In this document: positions 1 through 8,626 of the stretch, one piece after another
How positions within the stretch are numbered: the stretch's first letter is position 1
Layout of the letters: each line of letters starts with the position of its first letter
Assembly (NCBI GenBank): GCA_964439395.1
Contig: CAYTNV010000001.1
Span: 124,001-188,000 of the forward strand
Direction of reading: 5' to 3'
Length of the DNA: 64,000 bases
DNA from: JAUUSJ01 sp964439395
GTDB lineage: Bacteria > Bacillota > Clostridia > Lachnospirales > Lachnospiraceae
Translations under genes and position numbers: made by a program
Notes under the pieces: model-generated
The model's database searches: none
What the model was told of the DNA's origin: nothing
The model's input: the letters and a program-made list of their open reading frames with translations, nothing else

Positions 1-291
1 AGATAATTTAAACTTTTTTATATTAAAATTCGTTCTAGAACATTTTAAATCATAAATAGTCAGAAATTATTTGGTTAAACACTTTATTTTCTTAACTTGA
101 TTGTATTGTAGCATGAGAAAAACAAACTGTAAAATAGCAAAAAAACATTGTAGTTATAAGTTTTTGATATAGATATATTGAGGGCATATTCTAAATATTT
201 TTCTAAAAGCCACGAGAAAAAGTAGGGACGATATAAAATAGTACCATTGAACACATAATTATAGAATAAAGTAAAAAAGTAAAACTAATAC
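1..291. other. AT-rich upstream region without a gene
   Basis: I find no convincing coding sequence on either strand. A short perfect palindrome, GTTCTAGAAC, lies near position 32-41. The rest looks like ordinary AT-rich spacer in front of the promoter at 292. Confidence 0.5.
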
Positions 292-319
292 TTGACAATA
301 AGTTTATTGAGAGTATAAT
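292..319 (+). promoter_or_regulatory. Sigma-A-type promoter of the polyamine operon
   Basis: TTGACA (292-297) and TATAAT (314-319), both consensus, with a 16-bp spacer. Transcription would start near 326, giving a leader of about 58 nt before the regulator gene at 384. Confidence 0.7.
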
Positions 320-383
320 ATACATCAGCGAAAAAGTTTAGCAAAACTAGACATAAGGTTTAGAATTAGAAAAGGATTATTTT

Positions 384-941
384 ATGGAAGTGGAATATAT
401 TAATAAGCAAATTGGAGAGAAGATTAAAGATTTACGAAATCGCAACGGATTAACTCAAGAAGAGTTAGCGAACCGTGCCGAGCTGACAAAAGGTTTTATT
501 TCTCAGTTAGAGCGAGGACAGGTATCACCGTCTGTTGTGACATTATTAGATTTAATAGAATGTCTGGGCATCACTGCTGCGGAATTTTTTAAAGAGACGG
601 AGGAAGAAAAGATTGTCTTTTCTGAGGAAGGATATTTTGAAAAGATTGATGAGGTGGGCAATAGTATTCAATGGATTGTTCCAACTGCCCAGGGAAACAG
701 TATGGAGCCGCTTTTAGTAGTAATACAGCCTCATCAGAGCCTGAGTGAAGATAAGCCCCATGAAGGCGAAGAATTTGGATATGTTATTTCGGGTAAACTG
801 AAATTATATTTGGGAGATAAATCTTATACAGTGAAGGCGGGAGAGAGTTTTTATTATCCTGCAAAGCGAAAACATCGCATTGAAAATACAGGTGGAAGAC
901 CTGCAAAGTTTATTTGGGTGAGCACACCGCCATCCTTCTAA
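384..941 (+). CDS. XRE-family regulator with C-terminal cupin (PotR/PuuR type)
   Basis: A 185-residue DNA-binding protein. An XRE helix-turn-helix covers about residues 10-65 (LRNRNGLTQEELANRAELTK, then ISQLERGQVSPS). A cupin beta-barrel covers about 110-180 (HEGEEFGYVISGKLKL and GESFYYPAKRKHRIEN). This fusion is typical of regulators that sense a small molecule in the cupin, often controlling polyamine uptake or breakdown. It is the first gene before potABCD, 27 bases upstream of potA, and appears co-transcribed with it. I infer that it senses polyamine and represses its own operon. The ATG at 384 has an AAAGGA ribosome site. Confidence 0.85.
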   Translation: MEVEYINKQIGEKIKDLRNRNGLTQEELANRAELTKGFISQLERGQVSPSVVTLLDLIECLGITAAEFFKETEEEKIVFSEEGYFEKIDEVGNSIQWIVPTAQGNSMEPLLVVIQPHQSLSEDKPHEGEEFGYVISGKLKLYLGDKSYTVKAGESFYYPAKRKHRIENTGGRPAKFIWVSTPPSF

Positions 942-968
942 TAAATATAAAATCCAGGAGGAAGAAAT

Positions 969-2408
969 ATGGAACAGAAGAAGAATATCATTGAACTAAA
1001 GCATATTACTAAAGTGTATGAGGACGGTTTTACTGCTGTAGATGACTTTAATTTGGAGGTCAAGCGGGGAGAGTTTATTACGTTCCTTGGACCTTCTGGC
1101 TGTGGAAAGACTACGACATTGCGTATGATCGCAGGTTTTGATATTCCCACAGACGGAGAAATTCTCTTAAATGGTAAGTCTATTACAGAGTTGCCACCGA
1201 ATAAGCGACCGATTAATACGGTGTTTCAGCGGTATGCTTTATTTCCGCATATGAATATTTATGACAATATTGCCTTTGGTTTAAAACAGAAAAAAACTCC
1301 TAAGGACATGATTGATAAAAAGGTGAAGCGGGTTCTTGCTTTAGTAGATTTAGAGGGATTTGAAAAGAGAAAGGTTACTACATTATCTGGTGGTCAGCAG
1401 CAACGTGTGGCTATTGCCCGTGCTTTGGTCAATGAGCCAGAGATTTTGCTGCTAGATGAACCATTAGGTGCTCTAGATTTAAAAATGCGTCAAGAAATGC
1501 AATTGGAGTTAAAGGCGATGCATAAAAAACTGGGTATGACTTTTATTTATGTAACTCATGACCAGGAAGAGGCATTAACTATGTCTGATAAGATAGTTGT
1601 TATGTCTAAGGGAAAAATGCAACAAATTGGTACTCCAGAAGATATTTATAATGAGCCAAAAAATGCTTTTGTAGCAGACTTTATCGGTCAAAGTAATATT
1701 TTTAACGGTATTATGACTGGGAAGTTTAGGGCTCGTTTTGGTGGTGGTGAGTTTATCTGTGTAGATGATGTGGAAGAGGGAACTCATATTACAGCTGTAG
1801 TTCGTCCAGAAGATGTTATTCTTACAGCCCCAAAAGAAGGGATTATTGAGGGCGTTGTGACTTCTGTTATTTTTAAGGGAATACATTATGAGATTACTGT
1901 CGAATCTGGAAAAAATGAGATGGTAATTCAGTCGGTGAATTCTGCCAAACTAGGGGAAAGAGTTGGAATGAGGGTAGATCCAGATAATATTCATATTATG
2001 ATTGCCGAGGATAATACGAATTTCTTTATGGCAACAATTAATAAAAACTATCGTCTGGACTATAATAATACAGTTTTGAATACGAGTTTGACAAAATTGA
2101 TTCCTGGCAGTAAGAGAAATGAGTCGGGAGAACTTTTAGATGCCAGTGGTGAAGTGATAGATATTGATCGAACAAAGGTGCAGGTGGCGATTCACCCTAG
2201 AGATATTGAAATGACAGATGAACAGGAAAAAGGTTTGGTACAGGGAACAATCAGTAATCTAATATATAAGGGTGACCATTATAGCTATGTTATTCATACA
2301 GATATAGGACAGGATTTTGTGGCAGATGATGAAGATTTATGGAATATGAATGACGCAGTAGGATTGATTATGCCTGTAGAGAAGATGACTTTTACTGTGA
2401 AAAGATAA
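969..2408 (+). CDS. potA: Spermidine/putrescine ABC transporter ATP-binding protein, extended form
   Basis: ATPase that powers polyamine import on the inner face of the membrane. Walker A (GPSGCGKTT) is at residues 41-49, with signature LSGGQQQRVAIARAL, Walker B ILLLDEP and the switch His in VTHDQEEA. The protein is 479 residues; E. coli PotA is about 380. The extra length comes from a second TOBE-like unit: an RPEDV...GVVTSVIFKGIHYEI stretch near residues 270-310 is echoed by HPRDIEM...GTISNLIYKGDHYSY near 405-445. A clear AGGAGGAAG site precedes the ATG. It is followed by PotB, PotC and PotD, so the assignment is firm; the exact polyamine specificity is not readable from sequence. Confidence 0.93.
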   Translation: MEQKKNIIELKHITKVYEDGFTAVDDFNLEVKRGEFITFLGPSGCGKTTTLRMIAGFDIPTDGEILLNGKSITELPPNKRPINTVFQRYALFPHMNIYDNIAFGLKQKKTPKDMIDKKVKRVLALVDLEGFEKRKVTTLSGGQQQRVAIARALVNEPEILLLDEPLGALDLKMRQEMQLELKAMHKKLGMTFIYVTHDQEEALTMSDKIVVMSKGKMQQIGTPEDIYNEPKNAFVADFIGQSNIFNGIMTGKFRARFGGGEFICVDDVEEGTHITAVVRPEDVILTAPKEGIIEGVVTSVIFKGIHYEITVESGKNEMVIQSVNSAKLGERVGMRVDPDNIHIMIAEDNTNFFMATINKNYRLDYNNTVLNTSLTKLIPGSKRNESGELLDASGEVIDIDRTKVQVAIHPRDIEMTDEQEKGLVQGTISNLIYKGDHYSYVIHTDIGQDFVADDEDLWNMNDAVGLIMPVEKMTFTVKR

Positions 2409-2430
2409 AGATAATAAGGAGGATAAAGAG

Positions 2431-3225
2431 TTGCATATATTTCGTTTTTCCCGAAAAAGTTTGGGTATTCCCTATGCTTTGTACTTGGCATTATTTGTGG
2501 TAGCGCCATTATTAGTATTAATTTATTATGCGTTTACGAACGGTCAAGGTCAGTTTACTTCGAATAACCTAACTAATTTTTTTACAGATCCAAATACATT
2601 AGGAACTTTATGCTATAGTTTTGCCATTGCCATTATGACTACATTAGTCTGTTTATTATTAGCTTATCCGATTGCGTATATATTGGCTACTAGTCAATTA
2701 AAAGCAAAGTCTGTTATAGTGATGTTATTTGTTCTCCCTATGTGGATTAATTTTTCTCTTAGAATTACTGCATTGAAGGAAATATTAACCGTGTTAGAAG
2801 GAAACTTAGCAAATTATCCCTTTTTTAATTCTGTGATTGGTATGACTTATGATTTTTTGCCGTTTATGATCTTACCCATCTATACTACTATATCCAAATT
2901 GGACTCTGCATTGCTTGAGGCAGCCAGAGATTTAGGTGCAGGAGAGGTTCAGGCATTTCTTAAGATAACATTGCCACTTTCTGTGCCTGGTATTGTTAGT
3001 GGAATATCTATGGTATTTCTTCCAGCTATGACGAATTATGTAGTATTGGATATGTTATATAATAGCACTTATATTATGGGCAGTCTGATTGGAAGTTATT
3101 TCTCTGCGTACAATTGGCATGGTGGCTCTATGATCGCATTAATTTTGTTGGTAATTATTTGCCTATTTACGCTATTGATTGGTGGGGAAGAAGATACAAA
3201 TATGAGAGGAGGTGCTCTCCTATGA
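2431..3225 (+). CDS. potB: Spermidine/putrescine ABC transporter permease PotB
   Basis: A 264-residue integral membrane permease with about six hydrophobic segments. The EAA loop that docks on the ATPase is visible as EAARDLGAGEVQAFLKITLP. It starts at TTG (2431), supported by an AGGAGG site at 2417-2422 and by family-typical N-terminal sequence. The stop codon overlaps the potC start (ATGA), which implies translational coupling. Together with PotC it should form the heterodimeric channel for polyamine import. Confidence 0.92.
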   Translation: MHIFRFSRKSLGIPYALYLALFVVAPLLVLIYYAFTNGQGQFTSNNLTNFFTDPNTLGTLCYSFAIAIMTTLVCLLLAYPIAYILATSQLKAKSVIVMLFVLPMWINFSLRITALKEILTVLEGNLANYPFFNSVIGMTYDFLPFMILPIYTTISKLDSALLEAARDLGAGEVQAFLKITLPLSVPGIVSGISMVFLPAMTNYVVLDMLYNSTYIMGSLIGSYFSAYNWHGGSMIALILLVIICLFTLLIGGEEDTNMRGGALL

Positions 3226-4019
3226 TGAGAAAACTGGCGAAGGACATTTTATTAGGGATAGTACTTTTATTTTTGTATTTACCTATTTTGATTTTAGCCG
3301 CATATAGTTTTACAGATGCTACCAATATCGGTGTTATTCGGGGATTTTCCTTTCATAATTATGTGACTTTATTTACAACACCAGAATTAAGTCAGATGAT
3401 TTTAGGTACATTGGCTTTGGCATTTGGTTCAGCCTTATTAGCTACGATTTTGGGGACAATGGGTGCCATCGGCTCGTTTTACTCCAAAAAAGGGATGACT
3501 TCTGCAATTTCTACTATGAATCAGATACCAGTAGTAAATGCAGATGTAGTAACTGGATTTTCTATTTGTATTTTGTTAGTAGTTGTACTTGGGGTCAGTA
3601 AAGATACGTATATTCCTTTAGTGCTTGGTCATGTGACATTATGTGCTCCTTTTGTATATTTATCTGTAATGCCTAAGATTAAGCAGATGGATTCTAGTAT
3701 TTACGAGGCGGCTTTGGATTTGGGTGCGACTCCATTTGTGGCATTGTGGAAGATTGTGATTCCTCAGATTATTCCAGGTATTGTTTCGGGGTTTGGTCTT
3801 GCCATTACCTTATCATTGGACGATTATTTTATTGCAACGTATACGAAGCCAGCTACCTTTGATACGATTAGTACTTATGTTGTCAATGCTACAAAAGGTG
3901 CTCAGACTACGATTAAAACTGCTCTTTGGGCCTTATCCACGGTGATTTTCTTAGTAGTCGTATTAATCGTGGTATTATTAAATATTCGAGCAGGCAAGTC
4001 AGAAAGGAGCAGTTTATGA
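3222..4019 (+). CDS. potC: Spermidine/putrescine ABC transporter permease PotC
   Basis: Second permease subunit, 265 residues from the ATG at 3222 (MMRKLAKDILLG). The reading frame is open further upstream but that part overlaps potB, and the AGGAGGT at about 3207 directs initiation here. The EAA loop reads EAALDLGATPFVALWKIVIPQ, and about six membrane segments are evident. It overlaps the end of potB and the start of potD by four bases each, so potB, potC and potD are translationally coupled. Confidence 0.92.
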   Translation: MMRKLAKDILLGIVLLFLYLPILILAAYSFTDATNIGVIRGFSFHNYVTLFTTPELSQMILGTLALAFGSALLATILGTMGAIGSFYSKKGMTSAISTMNQIPVVNADVVTGFSICILLVVVLGVSKDTYIPLVLGHVTLCAPFVYLSVMPKIKQMDSSIYEAALDLGATPFVALWKIVIPQIIPGIVSGFGLAITLSLDDYFIATYTKPATFDTISTYVVNATKGAQTTIKTALWALSTVIFLVVVLIVVLLNIRAGKSERSSL

Positions 4020-5515
4020 TGAAAAGAGTAATACGATTATGGATGGCTCTTAGTTTGGTTATTCTCTTGTTTTTGGAAGCTTGCCCTGTTAAAGTGTTGG
4101 CTGCAAAGGCTGAGAAAAAGGTACCTAAGGTAACATTGCGCGTCTGCAATTGGGAAGAGTATATAGACGAAGGTGACTGGGATGAGGAAGAAACCATCGA
4201 CTTGGAAAGTGGAGACATTATTGGTGAAAATTCTATCGTAGATGATTTTGAAAAATGGTATTATGAGACTTATGGAATCGAAGTTCATGTGGAATACTCT
4301 ACTTTTGGTACAAATGAAGATTTATATAATATGTTGACACTTGGGGATGTGTATGATGTAGTATGTCCATCCGAGTATATGATTATGAAGCTGATGGCCG
4401 AGCAGAAACTAGAACCTCTTTCTGAGCAATTTTTTGATACCTCAGATGAAAATAATTATTATATTAAGGGAATTTCTCCTTATATTCAATCAATATTTGA
4501 CGAGCATGAAATTGGGGGAGAAAGTTGGAGTAAATATGCTGCTGGTTATATGTGGGGAATTACAGGTATTGTATATAATCCAGATGTAGTAACGGAGGAG
4601 AAAGCGAATAGCTGGAAAGTTTTGAATGATTCTGCCTATAAACGTCAGATTACGATTAAGGATAATGTGCGTGATTCCTATTTTGCAGCGTTAGGTGCTC
4701 TAAAATCAGATTTACTGACATCCGAGGATTTTCTCTCAAATCCAGAATATACTACTCGATTGGAGGAGGAGATGAATGATACTTCCGAGGAAACGATTGC
4801 AAAAGTGCAAGAGTATTTACAAGATGTAAAAGATAATGTTTATTCTTTTGAGACGGATTCTGGAAAGGCAGACATGATTACTGGGAAAGTAGTTGCAAAC
4901 TATCAGTGGTCGGGCGATGCAGTTTATACAATGGATCAGGCGGAGGAAGATGGTTATTATTTAAATTTTGCAGTTCCAAAAGAGTCTACGAATATTTATT
5001 TTGACGGATGGGTTATGCTAAAGAGCGGTGTGGGAGAAGATGAGGCAAAGCGTCACGCCGCAGAAGCTTTTATTAACTTCAATTCTCGTCCAGATAATGT
5101 TATTAGAAATATGTATTATATCGGATATACGTCTGTTATTTCTGGTGGTGAGGATGATAGAATTTTTGAGTATGCAGACTGGTGCTATGGTGCAGAGGAC
5201 GAGGAGGAAGACTGTGTAGAGTATTCTTTGGCATATTTCTTTTCTGAAGATTCTAAGGAGAAAGATTATACTTTAACAGTACCTAAGGAGCAATTAAAAC
5301 GCCAGCTAACTGCACAATACCCAACTGAGGAGATGATTTCACGCTCTTCTATTATGATTTATTTTGATGAAGCACAGAGTGAGGTTATTAATCAGATGTG
5401 GATTAATGTGCGTTGCTATAATATTTACGACGTGCCAGTGTGGATTTGGTGTATGACGGGAGTTTTGATTGTGGGATTTGTTGTACTATGGGTACAAAGA
5501 AAAATGAAGAGATAA
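4016..5515 (+). CDS. potD: Spermidine/putrescine substrate-binding protein with C-terminal membrane anchor
   Basis: Solute-binding protein of the Pot importer, 499 residues from the ATG at 4016, which overlaps the potC stop. An N-terminal signal segment (about 7-30, ending near VLAAKAEKK) is followed by LRVCNWEEYID, the usual start of the mature PotD fold, and FGTNEDLYNML. It is longer than E. coli PotD (about 350 residues). It ends in a hydrophobic segment of about 20 residues followed by VQRKMKR, a stop-transfer pattern. The signal region has a Cys (FLEACP) but a poor lipobox, so I infer that the protein is held at the outer membrane face by its C-terminal helix rather than by a lipid. Confidence 0.9.
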   Translation: MMKRVIRLWMALSLVILLFLEACPVKVLAAKAEKKVPKVTLRVCNWEEYIDEGDWDEEETIDLESGDIIGENSIVDDFEKWYYETYGIEVHVEYSTFGTNEDLYNMLTLGDVYDVVCPSEYMIMKLMAEQKLEPLSEQFFDTSDENNYYIKGISPYIQSIFDEHEIGGESWSKYAAGYMWGITGIVYNPDVVTEEKANSWKVLNDSAYKRQITIKDNVRDSYFAALGALKSDLLTSEDFLSNPEYTTRLEEEMNDTSEETIAKVQEYLQDVKDNVYSFETDSGKADMITGKVVANYQWSGDAVYTMDQAEEDGYYLNFAVPKESTNIYFDGWVMLKSGVGEDEAKRHAAEAFINFNSRPDNVIRNMYYIGYTSVISGGEDDRIFEYADWCYGAEDEEEDCVEYSLAYFFSEDSKEKDYTLTVPKEQLKRQLTAQYPTEEMISRSSIMIYFDEAQSEVINQMWINVRCYNIYDVPVWIWCMTGVLIVGFVVLWVQRKMKR

Positions 5516-5735
5516 TACTACTACTGTTAATGATAGCAGAAAAATTCCTTGCTGTTTTTGTGGTGATGGCGGTTATAGATACTGGATGGATTCGAGATTT
5601 AAGAAAACGAATATGACAAAAGATCAAGAATAAAGAAAAAGATAGAAGTTGAAAAAGCATTAAAAATAGGATTCTAATTTTTGAAAAAAGATGTTAAAAT
5701 AGTGGAGAGAAAGATATAGAAAGAAGAGATGAGAT

Positions 5736-6593
5736 ATGATAGGTGATTTATTGAGAAAAAAGAGTTCTCTTTCTTTTGAGGTGTTTCCTCCAAAGAAGGA
5801 CGGAGAATTGGAATCCGCATTTGAAACTTTAGATAAGCTTGGAGAGTTAAATCCGGATTTTATAAGTGTTACTTACGGGGCAGGTGGAAGCCGCTCGAAA
5901 AAGACAGTGGAGTTGGCGGCATATATTCAAAATACATTAGAGATAGATGCTCTTGCACATATGACTTGTGTAGGTTCTAAGAGGGAAGAATTGCTAAAAG
6001 TTTGTCAGGAATTAAAACAAAATAATATAAAACATATACTTGCGCTTCGAGGTGATAGACCAAGAGATATGAGTGATGAGCAGTATAATGCAAGAGAGTT
6101 TTTTTATGCGAGTGATATGATTCGTTTTTTAAAGGAAAATATGGATTTTGAGATAGCGGCGGCCTGCTATCCAGAGAAGCATTTTGAGAGTTTTAGTATG
6201 GAGACGGACCTAAAACATTTAAAAGAGAAGCAAGAAAAAGGAGCAAGCTTTTTCATTACACAGCTCTTTTTTGATAATGACCGCTTTTATGAGTTCTCTG
6301 AAAAAGCGAGAAAGAAGGGAATTGTGATTCCAATTTGCGCGGGAATTATGCCAATCACTTCAAAAAAGCAGATTACAACAACAATTTCCCTCTCAGGCTC
6401 GAGTGTGCCGAAGGATTTGACGGATATTATTGCGAAGTATGGAGATGACAAGGAAGATATGAGAAAAGCGGGAATTGACTATGCGATTCGACAGATTCAG
6501 GATTTACAGACAAATGGTTTTCATCATATCCATATTTACACGATGAATAAGCCAAAGATGGCGGCGGAGATTGTTGAGGCAATTCGACAATAA
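5736..6593 (+). CDS. metF: Methylenetetrahydrofolate reductase
   Basis: A 285-residue FAD-linked TIM-barrel enzyme reducing 5,10-methylene-THF to 5-methyl-THF for methionine synthesis or one-carbon flow. The N-terminal FEVFPPK carries the catalytic Glu, and SVTYGAGGS, HMTCVG and LALRGDRP are family motifs. The length fits bacterial MetF. It stands alone, about 220 bases after potD, and is followed by a terminator at 6715. I looked for a SAM or other methionine riboswitch in the upstream gap and saw none. Confidence 0.92.
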   Translation: MIGDLLRKKSSLSFEVFPPKKDGELESAFETLDKLGELNPDFISVTYGAGGSRSKKTVELAAYIQNTLEIDALAHMTCVGSKREELLKVCQELKQNNIKHILALRGDRPRDMSDEQYNAREFFYASDMIRFLKENMDFEIAAACYPEKHFESFSMETDLKHLKEKQEKGASFFITQLFFDNDRFYEFSEKARKKGIVIPICAGIMPITSKKQITTTISLSGSSVPKDLTDIIAKYGDDKEDMRKAGIDYAIRQIQDLQTNGFHHIHIYTMNKPKMAAEIVEAIRQ

Positions 6594-6714
6594 ATTTGTG
6601 ACATAAATATATATCAATTGACTGGTATATACAAAGTAAGAATATATTTCAATGCCGTTTACTGCATAATTTGTATTGATTAATATATGATGAATAAAAC
6701 ATGGTATTTATAAA

Positions 6715-6744
6715 GGCAGCAGAGAATTCTCTGTTGTCTTTTTT
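6715..6744 (+). terminator. Rho-independent terminator after metF
   Basis: A 10-bp stem (6715-6724 with 6729-6738, including two G-T pairs) closed by AATT and followed by six Ts. Confidence 0.8.
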
Positions 6745-6796
6745 CTATTTCTGTAATAAAATGGAAGAATAAAGTATAAGAAAGGAACGGAAAAAT

Positions 6797-7432
6797 ATGT
6801 CTACATTTCAATTTGCTATAGAGCTAATCGGAACAATCGCATTTGCTGGTTCGGGAGCGATGGTAGCGATTCGAAAGAGGCTGGATTTACTTGGAGTTTT
6901 AGTGCTGGGAGTAACAACAGCCGTAGGTGGTGGAATGATCAGAGATTTGATAATTGGAATTCATCCTCCGGTTATGTTTCAAGACCCTGTCTATGTGACA
7001 GTAGCAATTATGACGAGTTTTATTCTATTTATTCTATTAAAGATTTATCGGCCGATTATGAGTTTTTTGGAGTCGGAGCTTTATGATAATATTTTAAATA
7101 TTATGGATGCGATTGGATTAGGCGTATTTACAGTAGTTGGTGTGAATACAGCGATTCATAAGGGGAGAGGAGAATATCTCTTCTTGGCGATATTTCTCGG
7201 AGTTATCACGGGAGTCGGCGGAGGGGTTCTTCGCGATATTATGGTTAGGCAGGTGCCAGCGATTTTATGGAAGCATATTTATGCATGTGCCTCGATTGCG
7301 GGAGCAATTTCTTATATTGTTCTCAGACAGATAATGGGGGATGACATCGCTATGTTCTTAAGTACGTGTATTGTTGTTGTTATTCGGCTTTTGGCTAGGC
7401 ATTATAAGTGGAATTTGCCGAGAATATCGTAA
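6797..7432 (+). CDS. TRIC-type cation channel family protein (YadS/UPF0126)
   Basis: A 211-residue membrane protein with about seven hydrophobic segments. The internal duplication of this family is visible: GSGAMVAIRKRLDLLG...TAVGGGMIRDLIIG in the first half and GVNTAIHKGRGE...GVGGGVLRDIMV in the second. Known members are trimeric intracellular cation channel homologues; some bacterial relatives have been linked to glycine uptake. Transported substrate cannot be told here. It is a single gene with a GAAAGGAACGG site before the ATG. Confidence 0.85.
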   Translation: MSTFQFAIELIGTIAFAGSGAMVAIRKRLDLLGVLVLGVTTAVGGGMIRDLIIGIHPPVMFQDPVYVTVAIMTSFILFILLKIYRPIMSFLESELYDNILNIMDAIGLGVFTVVGVNTAIHKGRGEYLFLAIFLGVITGVGGGVLRDIMVRQVPAILWKHIYACASIAGAISYIVLRQIMGDDIAMFLSTCIVVVIRLLARHYKWNLPRIS

Positions 7433-7455
7433 TTAATTTTTCAAAAGAATTAAAA

Positions 7456-7497
7456 TTTAGGGAAGTTTTAGATAATAATGTCAAAAACTTCCCTAAA
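7456..7497. repeat. Perfect 14-bp inverted repeat in front of the ArsC-like gene
   Basis: Arms TTTAGGGAAGTTTT (7456-7469) and AAAACTTCCCTAAA (7484-7497), separated by 14 bases. There is no T-run on the + side, and the right arm ends 6 bases before a -35 box. It may be a weak terminator for the upstream gene or an operator for the downstream promoter. Confidence 0.7.
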
Positions 7498-7503
7498 ATA
7501 GTA

Positions 7504-7532
7504 TTGACAATAAAGAGGGTTTTTAATAAAAT
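7504..7532 (+). promoter_or_regulatory. Promoter of the ArsC/Spx-like gene
   Basis: TTGACA (7504-7509) and TAAAAT (7527-7532) with a 17-bp spacer, 48 bases before the start codon at 7581. Confidence 0.65.
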
Positions 7533-7580
7533 TTCCGTAAGTAATTGGAAAGAGAATAAGGAAAGGAAGGAAAAAAGAAA

Positions 7581-7925
7581 ATGTTATTAGTATGGTATCC
7601 AAAATGTAGCACTTGTCAAAAAGCAAAAAAATATTTAGATGAGAAGGGAATTATAGTAGAAACTCGTGATATTAAGACGGAGAATCCGACAAAAGAAGAG
7701 CTAAGACAGTGGTACGAAAAAAGTGGACTTCCACTTAAGAGATTTTTCAATACAAGCGGTATGATTTATCGTGAGATGCAGCTTAAGGATAAGCTTCCAA
7801 CTATGAGCGAGGAGGAACAGCTTGAGCTTTTGGCAACAGACGGAATGTTAGTGAAGAGACCGATTTTAGTCTCAGAGGATAGAGTATTTGTCGGATTTAA
7901 AGCAAAAGAATGGGAGAATCTGTAA
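7581..7925 (+). CDS. ArsC/Spx family (YffB-like) thioredoxin-fold protein
   Basis: A 114-residue small protein. The N-terminal KCSTCQKAKKYL carries a CxxC at the first helix, followed by DIKTENPTKEEL and KRFFNTSG; KRPILV near the end holds the conserved Arg and cis-Pro region. This is the ArsC/Spx/YffB family. Without ars genes nearby, arsenate reduction is unproven, and an Spx-like or glutathione/thiol-linked reductase role is as likely. Transcribed alone from the promoter at 7504. Confidence 0.8.
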   Translation: MLLVWYPKCSTCQKAKKYLDEKGIIVETRDIKTENPTKEELRQWYEKSGLPLKRFFNTSGMIYREMQLKDKLPTMSEEEQLELLATDGMLVKRPILVSEDRVFVGFKAKEWENL

Positions 7926-8045
7926 AAGTAGATAGTCGAAATTTATCTCATGATACAGAGTGGAAACTCTCTACTTTGGGGTAGAGCGTATAAGTGTATA
8001 GAGTTAAAATTCGTAAAATTTGATTTATATTTTTTCAGAAGAAGA

Positions 8046-8146
8046 GGATATTACAAAGTGAATTTCTTAATATAAGATATTGATATTGTTGAAATGATTT
8101 GCAGCAATATCAATATCTTGTTGGAATTTTATATTTTGTGATATCC
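8046..8146. repeat. MITE-like hairpin element, copy 1
   Basis: A 101-bp imperfect palindrome. The terminal repeats are GGATATTACAAA (8046-8057) and TTTGTGATATCC (8135-8146). An internal stem of 17 bp, including one G-T pair, pairs 8075-8091 with 8102-8118. The ends resemble those of the element at 25322-25417 although the interiors differ. It may also end transcripts from the ArsC-like gene. Confidence 0.6.
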
Positions 8147-8507
8147 TTTTTAAATTTCAGAATAAATATGCAGATTAAAGTACTAAAGTAATAAAATATT
8201 TAGAGTATAAGAATAAAAAATTTCTTTTAATAATATAATTTTATATAAATTAACAGAAAAAATAATATATATATAAAAATAATCAGAATAAATAAAAGGT
8301 TAATTCTATGTTTTGGAAGGGCCAATATTGGATTTATTGAGAAATTTATGTATTCAAATAAAAAATTATAATATAAAACAAATAAAAATACATGAAATGA
8401 AATATATATTTTGGTGATTATGTTGGTTTAGCGATTTGACACTGTAAAGCGATGACGAAAGTTTCAGAAATTTTGTATGAAATTATGATGAAGGCAGAAA
8501 AACATCA
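8147..8507. other. AT-rich spacer without a gene
   Basis: Very AT-rich sequence between the hairpin element and the acetyltransferase promoter. I find no supported reading frame or structured RNA. Confidence 0.5.
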
Positions 8508-8535
8508 TTGACAAATGGTAAAGTATGGATATAAT
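8508..8535 (+). promoter_or_regulatory. Promoter of the CAT-like gene
   Basis: TTGACA (8508-8513) and TATAAT (8530-8535), a 16-bp spacer, about 90 bases before the start codon. Confidence 0.7.
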
Positions 8536-8626
8536 AGAGGGTGAAAACAAAGTTTTTCAAATACTAACTAGAGGAAACTGAAGAAATGGTTGACAAATTT
8601 ATTTTTACATATGGAGGTATTAAGAA

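Noticed and set aside
32..41. GTTCTAGAAC palindrome as a heat-shock or SOS operator
   Set aside because: Ten bases only, no gene or promoter next to it, and it fits no operator that I can name with confidence.
5516..5735. SAM or other methionine-related riboswitch upstream of metF
   Set aside because: No conserved aptamer core is visible; only AT-rich spacer with a weak AGCAG/CTGCT-type hairpin.
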